A DNA stretch of 55,115 nt from Candidatus Aminicenantota bacterium (GTDB lineage Bacteria > Acidobacteriota > Aminicenantia > Aminicenantales > Aminicenantaceae): contig DAOVDU010000004.1 in NCBI GenBank assembly GCA_030669305.1, positions 1-55,115 of the forward strand, written 5' to 3'. Of this stretch, positions 15,427 to 24,021 are shown in pieces (position 1 is the stretch's first letter; each line of letters opens with the position of its first letter). The notes below the pieces were generated by a model that was not told the origin of the DNA, made no database searches, and was given only the letters and a program-made list of their open reading frames with translations. The translations under genes were made by a program, and so were the position numbers.

Positions 15427-16074
15427 ATGAGTAAAGAAAAAATCAGGATTTTTGAAGAGAACTGGAAGAAATATGATGAATGGTTTGAACACCATCAAAA
15501 AATTTATCAATCTGAAATAAAGGCTATTAAGAAAGTTATTCCCACCGGCCTGGGGTTAGATATAGGTGTGGGAACAGGACGGTTCGCCTCTCCTTTCTAT
15601 GTTCAATTTGGCCTGGATCCCTCTCTTAATATGCTCCTCCTTGCTAGGCAAAGAAAAATAAAAATCATTCAGGGCGTGGGGGAAGCACTCCCGTTTAAAA
15701 ATGAATCTTTTTATTTTATCTTAATTGTGGTAACTATATGTTTCGCAAATAACCCCCATATATTTTTAAATGAAGCAGCAAGAATCTTAAAAAAGAAAGG
15801 TGAATTAATTCTAGCCATCATAGACAAAACCAGTGCATGGGGCAGATTCTATGAAGCCAAATCAACTCAAAGCAAATATTATGAAGCAGCCCACTTTTTC
15901 TCCCCAGAAGATATTCTCCAGATGTTTAATAATATCGATTTGGAATACAAAGAGTCTTATCAAACCCTTCTCCAACCGCCTCCAGATATCATAGAGATAG
16001 AAGAACCTCGAAAAGGATATGGAAAGGGTGGATTTATCGTCTTAAAAGCAATAAAAAAAGATAATGTCGTTTAA
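15427..16074 (+). CDS. Class I SAM-dependent methyltransferase (UbiE/Methyltransf_11 type)
   Basis: This 215-aa protein starts at the ATG at 15427; a longer frame from 15388 would overlap the previous gene. Motif I is GLDIGVGTGRFA, then GLDPS at the end of strand 2, GVGEALPFKNESF as motif II and ARILKKKGELIL as the post motif. The family methylates small molecules, quinones or metals such as arsenite. The C-terminal region is short, and the substrate cannot be inferred. It is spaced 5 nt from the DUF6125-like gene, suggesting cotranscription. Confidence 0.87.
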   Translation: MSKEKIRIFEENWKKYDEWFEHHQKIYQSEIKAIKKVIPTGLGLDIGVGTGRFASPFYVQFGLDPSLNMLLLARQRKIKIIQGVGEALPFKNESFYFILIVVTICFANNPHIFLNEAARILKKKGELILAIIDKTSAWGRFYEAKSTQSKYYEAAHFFSPEDILQMFNNIDLEYKESYQTLLQPPPDIIEIEEPRKGYGKGGFIVLKAIKKDNVV

Positions 16075-16122
16075 TTTTGAGGAAATTATCAAAAATAATA
16101 TGAAGGAGTTATAGGAGTAATC

Positions 16123-17088
16123 ATGTTTGATAATACTCATTTTCCAGGAGCTAAAAAGTACTGGCACATGGGAACATTTTATGACTGGTCCCGACCTAAT
16201 ATTCATCCAATGAGCCATGCCCTTCATTACGGTACTTCTGTATTCGAAGGAATCCGTGCTTATAATACCGCAAATGGTCCTGCTATATTTCGCCTTCCAG
16301 AGCATATCGACAGATTTCTGCACTCAGCCTCAGTATTGAGGATGGAAGTTCCTTATAGTAAGGAAGAAATCATAAACGCCATAAAAACCCTCATGAAGGA
16401 AAACAAGCTTGATTCCGCCTACATTCGTCCTCTCTTTTTTTCTTCTTATGGAAACCTGGGCCTTGTGCCCAAATTTTCTCCTGTCGAACTAACTATCGGA
16501 GCCTGGGAATGGGGAGCCTATCTAGGGGAAAAAATGGAAATAGGTGCTCACGTCTATATTGTGCCCTTTAAGCGGATCCATCACAGCCAATTTGATATGA
16601 CGGCCAAACTCGGCGGCGTTTATGTGCAATCTGCCATCTGCGGTCTGCTTGCGAGATCCCTTGGCTATGACGAGGCGGTCTTTCTCAATCTTGAAGGAAA
16701 TATTGCCGAAGGCCCTGGAGAAAACATCTTAATTGTAAAGGAAGGAATTCTTAAAACCAACGATAAATCAGAATCTATACTTGAGGGAATCACAAGAACA
16801 ACCATACTCAACATAGCCGAGGACTTAGGCATTCCCTCTTCTGTCGGGCCAATAACCAAAGAGGAATTTTTCCAGGCAGACGAGGGTTTCTTTTCAGGCA
16901 CTGCTGTAGAAATCGCACCAATTGTATGTGTCACCGATGCCTCCGATCCAAAAGTCTCAAAGAAAGACTATACTATCGGCTCAGGGAAAGTTGGCAACAT
17001 CTCTCAGAAACTCGTTAAAACATATAAGGATGCAGTGACCGGGAAGATTAAAGAATACGAAAAATGGCTGACTTATGTTTACGATTAA
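16123..17088 (+). CDS. ilvE: Branched-chain amino acid aminotransferase
   Basis: This 321-aa class IV PLP aminotransferase has HYGTSVFEGIRAYN, the PLP lysine region TAKLGGVYVQSA, then FLNLEGNIAEGPGENI and ILEGITRTTILNIAEDLG, in the order seen in IlvE proteins. It converts branched-chain 2-oxo acids and glutamate to Val, Leu or Ile in the cytoplasm. It is slightly longer than the E. coli enzyme at the C-terminus. A GAAGGAG lies about 20 nt before the ATG with a further GGAG closer. No other ilv or leu gene is adjacent. Confidence 0.93.
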   Translation: MFDNTHFPGAKKYWHMGTFYDWSRPNIHPMSHALHYGTSVFEGIRAYNTANGPAIFRLPEHIDRFLHSASVLRMEVPYSKEEIINAIKTLMKENKLDSAYIRPLFFSSYGNLGLVPKFSPVELTIGAWEWGAYLGEKMEIGAHVYIVPFKRIHHSQFDMTAKLGGVYVQSAICGLLARSLGYDEAVFLNLEGNIAEGPGENILIVKEGILKTNDKSESILEGITRTTILNIAEDLGIPSSVGPITKEEFFQADEGFFSGTAVEIAPIVCVTDASDPKVSKKDYTIGSGKVGNISQKLVKTYKDAVTGKIKEYEKWLTYVYD

Positions 17089-17202
17089 AGAAATATGGCT
17101 CTTCAGACTGCAGATGTCCCAGCCATCTGTTCTATTTCTCAAAAAACAACTCTGAATTAATATCTTTAATAAAAAAACTGCCATTTGAGAAGAAGGAAAA
17201 CC

Positions 17203-17673
17203 ATGGAAATCAAATTTAAACCCATCGGCGTTGTCCACTCCCCGTTGAAAAAAAAGGAGGATATCCAATCATCAAGATCCACTGATCCCCAAGGGTTTGA
17301 TTCTGTCCAGGGAGAATTAGAAATATTTAAAGAATTCGAAGAAGGCTTAAAAGACATCGATGGATTCTCCCATCTTATTCTCCTCTTTGCATTTCATAAA
17401 TCTGAAGAATGCAGACTCTTCGCCCATCCTCCATATGATAACAAGCGGAGAGGAGTTTTTGCTACAAGAAGTCCTAATCGTCCTAATCCTATCGGGATGA
17501 CTGTTTTAAAGCTCATCCAGATAGAGCGAAATATTCTGCGAGTCTCAGGAATCGATATGTTCGAAGGCACTCCGGTTCTCGATATCAAGCCCTACACCCC
17601 AAGAGATCAAAAATCCCCTATCAAACTTGGATGGCTGGAAGATAAAATAAAGCAAGCACCAAAATCCCAATGA
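17203..17673 (+). CDS. trmO: TrmO/TsaA-like tRNA N6-methyltransferase
   Basis: This is a 156-aa protein from the ATG at 17203, with AGAAGGA 6 nt upstream; a TTG at 17185 would extend it through that site. It has the start pattern FKPIGVVHSP, then DGFSHLILLFAFH, the signature SPNRPNPIGMTVLKL and DIKPYTPR. TrmO methylates t6A37 of tRNA using SAM. The last codons (APKSQ and the TGA stop) lie inside a dispersed repeat that begins at 17653, so the C-terminus was probably set by repeat insertion. The catalytic part is complete. Confidence 0.88.
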   Translation: MEIKFKPIGVVHSPLKKKEDIQSSRSTDPQGFDSVQGELEIFKEFEEGLKDIDGFSHLILLFAFHKSEECRLFAHPPYDNKRRGVFATRSPNRPNPIGMTVLKLIQIERNILRVSGIDMFEGTPVLDIKPYTPRDQKSPIKLGWLEDKIKQAPKSQ

Positions 17674-18090
17674 CCGAAAACTATATAGGTCTAAGGTTGA
17701 ATGTTTAATGTTTAAGGATTTATAATAAATTAAAAATATTTATACCTTAAACCTTAAACTTTAAACCTTAAACCCGTTACGGCTTACGATTTACGGCTTA
17801 CGTCCATGGGGAATACTGCAATACTGCTAAACTGCCATACTGCAGAAGAATAAGAAAATGGTAAATGGTTAATGGTAAATAGTTAATAGCTTTCTTGCCT
17901 TAAACCTTAAACTTTAAACCTTAAACCCGTTACGGCTTACGGCTTACGAATGTTGCCTTAAACCTTAAACTTTAAACCTTAAACTAATTCGTATGGGATT
18001 TGGGATTTTAATATTAGCCACGAGCAATAAGCCATAAATGTAATTTTGGAGCAATAGAGCGCTTATCCACATAAAAGGGGGAATAGCCAA
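17653..18090. repeat. Dispersed hairpin repeat copy A, with internal expansion; fills the 17674-18196 spacer
   Basis: From 17653 the sequence matches 31244 onward with one mismatch in about 107 bp. The core is an imperfect palindrome with arms built of TTAAGGTTGAATG / CCTTAAACC-type units around an A+T-rich loop. The tail of the repeat (from CTAATTCGTATGG at about 17985) matches the tail of the 31244 copy. Between core and tail sits about 210 bp of extra material: CTTACGG arrays, 8-nt ATACTGCA-like units (about 17810-17850), and two more copies of the CCTTAAAC block (about 17898-17928 and 17956-17985). No gene is seen in this 523-bp spacer. Confidence 0.85.
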
Positions 18091-18196
18091 ATAATTCTAC
18101 GTTTCTATCATTTCTAGCGATTTTTTGATATATTCTTTACACGGTAAAAAATTGTTAAATTCTTCAAACATTAAATTCCCAAAAGGAGGTAAAAAA

Positions 18197-19540
18197 ATGG
18201 CTAAATTCATATCTTATACTCTCTGTATTACCTTCTTGCTCTGTTTTCCATTGATAATGCACGGATCGGATATCCTCCCCTATGATTACAAAATCGAAGA
18301 GCTTGAAAACGGGCTTAAAGTCATATCCATTCCGCTTAACAACCCCCATATTATTTCTTACTATACAATCGTCCGTTCAGGATCCAGGAATGAAATCGAA
18401 CCCGGAAAATCTGGTTTTGCTCATTTTTTCGAGCACATGATGTTCAAAGGCACAAAAAACATTCCCCGTGAGACTTATGACGACTTCCTGACAGAATTGG
18501 GCGCAGGAACCAATGGGTATACTACAGATGATTACACATGCTATTTTATCGTATTCGCAGGACGGGATAACCTGGAAACTGTCGTAAAAACCGAAGCTGA
18601 CCGGTTCATCAACCTCTACTATGACGAAGAAATGATAAAAACAGAGGCTTCTGTTATCGAAGGAGAGTATTACTCGAGTGTCTCCAGCCCAGGCAGGCGC
18701 TTGTCTGAACTCCTTAGAGACACAGCTTTTGAAAAGCACTCCTACAAGCACACTACTCTCGGTTATCTCGAGGATATCCTGGACATGCCTAATCAATTTG
18801 AATACAGCCAGCTCTACAAAAAGCGTTTTTACGCCCCTGATTACTCCATTGTTCTTGTCGCTGGAGACTTTGACCATGACCAATTGATGGAATATGTCAG
18901 GAAGTATTACAGCAATTGGGAAAAATCCAACTATACGCTGGTAACGCCTGAAGAACCCCCTCAAACAAAAGCGAAGAGAGCCCATTATGACTGGCCCTCC
19001 CCAACACTCGCCAGAATTGCAATCGGATTCCATGGCCCTGTTTACTCCGATGAAAAAATCGACAAGGCAGCCCTGGACCTTCTAGCTGAAATTGCCTTTT
19101 CACGCTCTTCTTCACTTTATCAGAAATTGGTTATCGAAGAACAGAAATGTCGTACTCTTTCTGCCAGTTTTGCAGACAGACGTGACCCTTATCTTTTGGT
19201 TTTTAATGCCACAGTTAAAAAGGATAAGGATCTATCTTATGTCGAAAACGAAATATTCAAAGAATTAAAAAAACTGAAGAATGAGCCAGTTTCAGAGGAA
19301 ATCCTGGCAGATGTCAAGTCTAACGGTAAATACTCCTTTGCTAACTCCCTGGGAACTACCGATGGAGTAGCAAGCAGCCTCGCTTTTTACATCAATCTGG
19401 CAACCGATCCGGGAACCGTGAATAAACTCTTTGCCCTCTATGAGAAAATAACTCCTCAGGATATCCAGGAAATAACCAAAAAGTACTTCAAGAAAACAAA
19501 CAGCACTGTTGTTACCTTAACAGGAGGGAAAGCAAAATGA
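18197..19540 (+). CDS. M16 family zinc metallopeptidase, active subunit, secreted
   Basis: This is a 447-aa protein from the ATG at 18197, with AAAAGGAGG 7 nt upstream; an upstream frame from 18125 lacks such a site. An N-terminal signal peptide ends near residue 23. The inverted zinc motif HFFEH (76-80) is intact, followed about 75 residues later by the third ligand Glu in the EASVIEGEY region. The length fits one M16B half-clam subunit. It overlaps the next gene by 4 nt, and that gene encodes a zinc-less M16 partner. Such pairs form heterodimeric peptidases that degrade small peptides in the periplasm. Confidence 0.9.
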   Translation: MAKFISYTLCITFLLCFPLIMHGSDILPYDYKIEELENGLKVISIPLNNPHIISYYTIVRSGSRNEIEPGKSGFAHFFEHMMFKGTKNIPRETYDDFLTELGAGTNGYTTDDYTCYFIVFAGRDNLETVVKTEADRFINLYYDEEMIKTEASVIEGEYYSSVSSPGRRLSELLRDTAFEKHSYKHTTLGYLEDILDMPNQFEYSQLYKKRFYAPDYSIVLVAGDFDHDQLMEYVRKYYSNWEKSNYTLVTPEEPPQTKAKRAHYDWPSPTLARIAIGFHGPVYSDEKIDKAALDLLAEIAFSRSSSLYQKLVIEEQKCRTLSASFADRRDPYLLVFNATVKKDKDLSYVENEIFKELKKLKNEPVSEEILADVKSNGKYSFANSLGTTDGVASSLAFYINLATDPGTVNKLFALYEKITPQDIQEITKKYFKKTNSTVVTLTGGKAK

Positions 19541-21075
19541 GAAAAAATATTAAATATCATCTTTCAATAATATTTTTCTTAGGAATGTCTTTTTTGATTA
19601 CATCCTGCGCCAAGGAGATCCCCGGCAAACTCTCCTCCGAGCTCCTTCCCTTGGAAGGAAATCCCCTTGTGAGCTTTCGTATCCTCCTCCATGTAGGATC
19701 TGTGAATGACCCTGAAGGAAAGGAAGGCCTTTGCCAGCTCACCTTCAGCATGCTTGCCAGCGGCGGGAGCAAAAACCTAGCCTACAAAGAAATTTCAAAG
19801 AAGTTCTATCCCATGGCTACATCTGTTGGTCTTCAAGTGGAAAAAGAGATGTCTGTTTTCACAGGATCAGTCCATGTGGACAACCTGGAAGAATACTATG
19901 CCATTATCAAGGATATGCTTCTTGACCCTGGCTTTCGTGAAGAAGATTTTATCAGGATTAAAACCAACCTGCTAAACTTCCTGGAAAAATCCTTAGTCAG
20001 TACTAATTATGAACAATTCGGAAAAGAAATCCTGAACCTTATGATGTACGAAGGCCATCCATACGGCCATCACGACGCAGGATCCATAGAGAGTGTCAAG
20101 GGTCTGACTCTTGATGATGTACAAGCTTTCTACAAAGAACATTTTGTCCAGGGGAACATCACGACCGGCCTTGCAGGAGGTTGCCCATCCGCGTTTCCAT
20201 CAAAAGTCACAGGAGATTTTTCTGTTCTTCCTGAGGGACAAACTCCTCACCTGACCTTGCCAGAACAGCGCATGCCCGAAGGCCTTGAGATCGTCATTGC
20301 AGACAAAAAGACACCTGCTACTGCCATATCCATGGGTTTCCCTGTCCCCATTTCAAAGGCTAATGATGATTTCTTTGCCCTCTGGATCGCCGTTTCCCAC
20401 TTCGGGGAACACAGACAGCATCTCTCTCTCCTCTTTCAAAAAATCAGAGAGGAACGGGGACAAAACTACGGGGACTATGCCTATGCCGATCATTTTATTC
20501 AGGGACGGCGAAAGTTCCCGGCACAAAACTACTGCCGCCAACAGCAGTTCTTTTCTATCTGGATAAGGCCATTAGCTAATTCCAATCGACATTTTGTCAT
20601 TCGCCAGGCACTGCGCGAACTTAAAAAACTCGTACAAGAAGGAATCCCAAGAGAAAGGTTTGAATTGACCCGCAAATACCTCCTTAATTATACAAAACTC
20701 TATGCTCAAACTCTTGGAGAAAGGCTCGGCTGGCAGATGGATTCCACTTATTACGGATACAAAGATTTTCTGGCTGAAGTTCAAGAAAGGCTTCCTAAAA
20801 TAACTCTTGACGCCGTCAATCAGGCAATTAAAAAATACCTGAATTTCAACAACCTCTATATAGCCATTATTACAGAGGACGCAGAATCGCTCAAGGATGC
20901 TCTTGTATCAAACACTCCATCTCCAATAACCTATGCCAACCCAAACATGCCAAAAGAAATTCTGGAAGAGGACCTTGTTATCCAGACCTTTCCTCTTGAT
21001 GTTCTCCCAGAAAAGGTGAGGATAGCTCCAGCATCTGAATTTTTCAAAAAAATGGGAATACCTCGGACGAATTAA
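19537..21075 (+). CDS. M16 family protein lacking the zinc site, lipoprotein
   Basis: This 512-aa protein has an N-terminal lipobox (ITSC, Cys24), so it is probably lipid-anchored. M16-type domains follow, but the place of the HxxEH motif reads GLCQLTFSML, so no zinc is bound. The C-terminal part keeps REERGQNYGDYAY, the Arg/Tyr pair that in M16B heterodimers completes the active site of the partner subunit. ATGA overlap with the upstream gene indicates translational coupling. It probably serves as non-catalytic substrate-binding partner. Confidence 0.87.
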   Translation: MRKNIKYHLSIIFFLGMSFLITSCAKEIPGKLSSELLPLEGNPLVSFRILLHVGSVNDPEGKEGLCQLTFSMLASGGSKNLAYKEISKKFYPMATSVGLQVEKEMSVFTGSVHVDNLEEYYAIIKDMLLDPGFREEDFIRIKTNLLNFLEKSLVSTNYEQFGKEILNLMMYEGHPYGHHDAGSIESVKGLTLDDVQAFYKEHFVQGNITTGLAGGCPSAFPSKVTGDFSVLPEGQTPHLTLPEQRMPEGLEIVIADKKTPATAISMGFPVPISKANDDFFALWIAVSHFGEHRQHLSLLFQKIREERGQNYGDYAYADHFIQGRRKFPAQNYCRQQQFFSIWIRPLANSNRHFVIRQALRELKKLVQEGIPRERFELTRKYLLNYTKLYAQTLGERLGWQMDSTYYGYKDFLAEVQERLPKITLDAVNQAIKKYLNFNNLYIAIITEDAESLKDALVSNTPSPITYANPNMPKEILEEDLVIQTFPLDVLPEKVRIAPASEFFKKMGIPRTN

Positions 21076-21222
21076 ATTTCAATCTCTCTTCTGGATTATT
21101 CACTTTTAAATGCATAAAATTCTCATTCATACAAAAAAACATGCAAAAACAACGAAATTAAGGCAAAAAACATGCAAACAACTGGTATAAACAGAGGAAT
21201 CTAAGAAATTATAAAAAAATTG

Positions 21223-21252
21223 TTGAAATTTATTAATTATTTGTGATATAAT
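21223..21252 (+). promoter_or_regulatory. Sigma70-type promoter in the 21.1-21.7 kb spacer
   Basis: TTGAAA (21223-21228) and a perfect TATAAT (21247-21252) are separated by 18 nt. It lies about 500 bp before cpgS, and a strong terminator follows at 21502-21550, so it drives a short separate transcript and probably not the operon. Confidence 0.6.
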
Positions 21253-21258
21253 AATGAA

Positions 21259-21550
21259 GTTATATACAAAAGGGGCAAATAAAATCGAAGTTCAATCCAA
21301 ATAAATCTTTTACTTTTATCTCAAATTGACAGATGTTTCACAAATAAAGCAACTTTTTAACTATTTAGAGCGTATATATATATGGAATGAATAAAATGAG
21401 AGAAATAAAATTCTTCAGGGCAAGAAAGTCCCTCCTTTTAAACCCTCCTTTTTTCAAAGGATTTAACATAGATCCCCTAACCTTTTAACCCATCCCCTTC
21501 AAGGCTGCCTTTTTCACCCCAAGGAAAATGGCAGCCTGCTTTTCTTTTTC
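21259..21550 (+). ncRNA. Candidate ~290-nt non-coding transcript
   Basis: The interval begins about 7 nt after a good -10 box and ends at a rho-independent terminator. No convincing gene is present: a 16-codon frame at 21253 and a 33-codon frame at 21387 both lack ribosome binding sites. A separate promoter for cpgS follows the terminator, so this looks like an independent unit. No known RNA family was recognised, and the remainder of the 21076-21757 spacer holds nothing else that I can support. Confidence 0.3.
21502..21550 (+). terminator. Strong rho-independent terminator
   Basis: A 14-bp stem with one T-T mismatch (21502-21515 paired with 21524-21537, core AGGCTGCC/GGCAGCCT) and an 8-nt loop is followed by GCTTTTCTTTTTC. 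It would stop transcription from the promoter at 21223 and any readthrough from the M16 operon. Confidence 0.8.
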
Positions 21551-21665
21551 AATCCTTGATTTTCATATTCTTGCAAAACCAAAGAAGCAGGAACTTCAAG
21601 ACAAAAGTAACCTAAAGCCTTTTCCAATTACGGAAATTAAGATGCTTCCGTCTGAACTAGATTGT

Positions 21666-21694
21666 TTGCATAATTGCAGGTCGTGTATTATACT
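21666..21694 (+). promoter_or_regulatory. Candidate promoter of the cpgS-arcC-argF operon
   Basis: TTGCAT (21666-21671) and TATACT (21689-21694) are separated by 17 nt. It is placed after the terminator and about 65 nt before the cpgS start, giving a short leader. The -10 is 5 of 6; the -35 is weaker. Confidence 0.5.
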
Positions 21695-21757
21695 AAGCCC
21701 TTATTTTTTATCTTATAATATTGCTGATAAACATAGAATAAATAAGGAGGCAATTTC

Positions 21758-23062
21758 ATTAAAAAAGCCATAATAATGGGCGCTGCTGGAAGAGATTTTC
21801 ACAACTTCAATGTTTATTTCAGAGACAATGAAGAATATAGAGTGGCGGCTTTCACTGCAACCCAGATACCAGATATAGAGGGAAGAAAATATCCCTCTAT
21901 CCTTGCGGGAAAGCTCTATCCTGATGGAATACCTATCTATCCTGAGAAAGACCTCACCAAGTACATCAAAAAACTCGAAGTGTCTGAAGTGTTTTTCTCT
22001 TACAGTGATGTCTCTCATGAATATATCATGCATAAAGCCTCTGAAGTGATGTCAGCAGGCGCAAGCTTCACTCTCCTTGGGCCTCGAGAGACAATGATAA
22101 AGAGCAAGATTCCCTTGATATCGATTTGCGCTGTCAGAACAGGATGCGGTAAAAGCCAGACTAGCCGGAAAACTGCACTTATCCTTAAAGAAAAAGGGGA
22201 AAGAGTCGTAGTCATCCGCCACCCCATGCCTTATGGAGATTTGACCGAGCAGAAAGTTCAACGCTTCGCAACATACGAAGACATGATGAAACACAAATGC
22301 ACAATCGAAGAGATGGAAGAATATGAACCCCACATCAATAACGGTATTGTGGTTTACGCCGGGGTGGACTATGGAGCAATCCTGGAAGAAGCTGAAAAAG
22401 AAGCAGACATCATACTCTGGGATGGCGGAAATAACGATATCCCCTTCTACGAGGCTGATTTAGAAATCGTAGTCGTCGATCCACACAGACCAGGCCATGA
22501 ACTCAAATATCACCCGGGTGAAACCAATTTTAGAAGGGCACAAGTCCTTGTCATCAACAAAATTGGAACTGCAAAGAAAGAAAACGTAGAAATAGTGCTT
22601 AATAACATCAAAAAGTTCAATCCGGAAGCCACCATTATCCGGGCCAATTCTCCTATTTTTATTTCAGAAGCAGAAGAGGTTGCTGGTAAGACTGTACTAG
22701 TCATAGAAGACGGACCCACTCTGACCCATGGAGGAATGCCCTACGGAGCAGGAATCGTTGCTGCCGAGAAATACGGAGCCGCAAAAATCACAGACCCAAG
22801 ACCTTATGCAGTCGGAAGTATAAAGGAAACATTCCAAAAATTCACACATTTGGATAAAGTTCTCCCAGCAATGGGATACGGAAGAGAACAAATGGCCGAG
22901 CTTGCTCAGACAATAGACAAAGTTGACTGCGATCTTGTTATTAGCGCGACGCCTATTGACCTCGGCCGATTGATTAAAACAAACAAAAAAATTCTTCGAG
23001 TCACATACGAACTGGAAGAAATTGGATCCCCTGATCTTAAGGAAGTGCTTAGAGAATTCTAA
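21758..23062 (+). CDS. cpgS: Cyclic 2,3-diphosphoglycerate synthetase-family protein, apparent ATT start
   Basis: This 434-aa protein begins I(M)KKAIIMGAAGRDFHNF. The first ATG in frame (21776) would cut the first beta strand and is 25 nt from the Shine-Dalgarno. A perfect AAGGAGG (21744-21750) lies 7 nt before an ATT at 21758 in the same frame, and the next upstream in-frame codons contain no ATG, GTG or TTG before a stop. A P-loop-like motif is VRTGCGKSQTSRK, then WDGGNNDIPF and INKIGTA. The archaeal enzyme makes cyclic 2,3-DPG; bacterial members sit, as here, with carbamate kinase and ornithine carbamoyltransferase, so their real reaction may differ. Confidence 0.85.
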   Translation: MKKAIIMGAAGRDFHNFNVYFRDNEEYRVAAFTATQIPDIEGRKYPSILAGKLYPDGIPIYPEKDLTKYIKKLEVSEVFFSYSDVSHEYIMHKASEVMSAGASFTLLGPRETMIKSKIPLISICAVRTGCGKSQTSRKTALILKEKGERVVVIRHPMPYGDLTEQKVQRFATYEDMMKHKCTIEEMEEYEPHINNGIVVYAGVDYGAILEEAEKEADIILWDGGNNDIPFYEADLEIVVVDPHRPGHELKYHPGETNFRRAQVLVINKIGTAKKENVEIVLNNIKKFNPEATIIRANSPIFISEAEEVAGKTVLVIEDGPTLTHGGMPYGAGIVAAEKYGAAKITDPRPYAVGSIKETFQKFTHLDKVLPAMGYGREQMAELAQTIDKVDCDLVISATPIDLGRLIKTNKKILRVTYELEEIGSPDLKEVLREF

Positions 23063-24012
23063 TGGAAAGAAAAATTGCCCTAATTGCTTTTGGTGGAAAT
23101 GCCATCCTTCCTAAAGACCAGAGAGGGCTGCAGTCCGAGCAGATGAAAAATGCCCAAAAAGCAGCCCATCTCATGATCCATGTTGTGAAAAAAGGCTATG
23201 ACTTAATCATTGTTCACGGCAACGGCCCTCAAGTGGGAAATCTTCTTCTCCAGATGGAAGAATCTATCAACAAAATCCCTCCTTTTTCACTAGAAGTCTG
23301 CGACGCTATGACAGAAGGGAGCATGGGTTTTATGCTCGAGAAGGCTATTATCAACGAACTCCGCAAGAATTCTTTGGATAAGGAAGTCGCTACTCTAATT
23401 ACCCAAGTTGTAGTAGACAGAGAAGACCCGGCCTTTGAGAATCCCAGCAAACCAGTCGGTCCATTTTACTCTAAATACAGAGCCCAGATGCTCATCCGAC
23501 AGAAAAAATGGACCATGATCGAAGATGCCGGCCGGGGTTACCGCAAAGTCGTGCCTTCTCCCAAGCCTATAGATATTGTTCCAAAAAGAGTGATCCGGGA
23601 CTTAGTCCATTCCGGAAAAATTGTCATCGTTGCGGGCGGAGGAGGTATTCCTGTTATAATAAATGCTCGGGGGCTTTTCCAGGGCGTAGAAGCTGTAATC
23701 GATAAAGATTACGCTGCAAGCCTGATTGCCCGAGAAGTCAAGGCTAATCTTTTCATCATTTTAACCAATGTGAATCGAGTCTATTTAAACTACGGCACAC
23801 CAGATGAAACACCTATCACCACGATGACAGTTGAAGAGGCTCAAGAATATCTCTCCCAGGGACAATTCCCGGCAGGCTCCATGGGACCTAAAATCAAGGC
23901 AGCAATCGAATACATACAGAGCAATGGAAAAGAAGTTTTGATTACTTCAGCAAGCCACCTTAAGGCATCCTTAATCAATCGTTCAGGGACAAAGATCAGA
24001 TCATCGTATTAG
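23062..24012 (+). CDS. arcC: Carbamate kinase
   Basis: This 316-aa amino acid kinase-fold enzyme has ALIAFGGNAILP at the N-terminus, IVHGNGPQVGNLL, VAGGGGIPVI and GSMGPKIKAAI near the C-terminus, all typical of ArcC. It makes ATP from carbamoyl phosphate and ADP in arginine or citrulline fermentation, or the reverse. The ATG overlaps the last base of the cpgS stop, and argF follows after 9 nt, so the three form an operon. No arginine deiminase is present in the window. Confidence 0.93.
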   Translation: MERKIALIAFGGNAILPKDQRGLQSEQMKNAQKAAHLMIHVVKKGYDLIIVHGNGPQVGNLLLQMEESINKIPPFSLEVCDAMTEGSMGFMLEKAIINELRKNSLDKEVATLITQVVVDREDPAFENPSKPVGPFYSKYRAQMLIRQKKWTMIEDAGRGYRKVVPSPKPIDIVPKRVIRDLVHSGKIVIVAGGGGIPVIINARGLFQGVEAVIDKDYAASLIAREVKANLFIILTNVNRVYLNYGTPDETPITTMTVEEAQEYLSQGQFPAGSMGPKIKAAIEYIQSNGKEVLITSASHLKASLINRSGTKIRSSY

Positions 24013-24021
24013 GAGGATGAG

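Noticed and set aside
17653-18090. CRISPR array
   Set aside because: The repeats are palindromic or 7-8-nt simple units without regular unique spacers of 30-40 bp, and no cas gene is present.
18377-19033. 218-codon minus-strand frame within the M16 gene
   Set aside because: It is antisense to a clear M16 peptidase with intact zinc motif and has no family resemblance.
21528-21773. 81-codon frame upstream of cpgS
   Set aside because: It overlaps the terminator and the cpgS promoter, has no ribosome binding site and no protein-like pattern.
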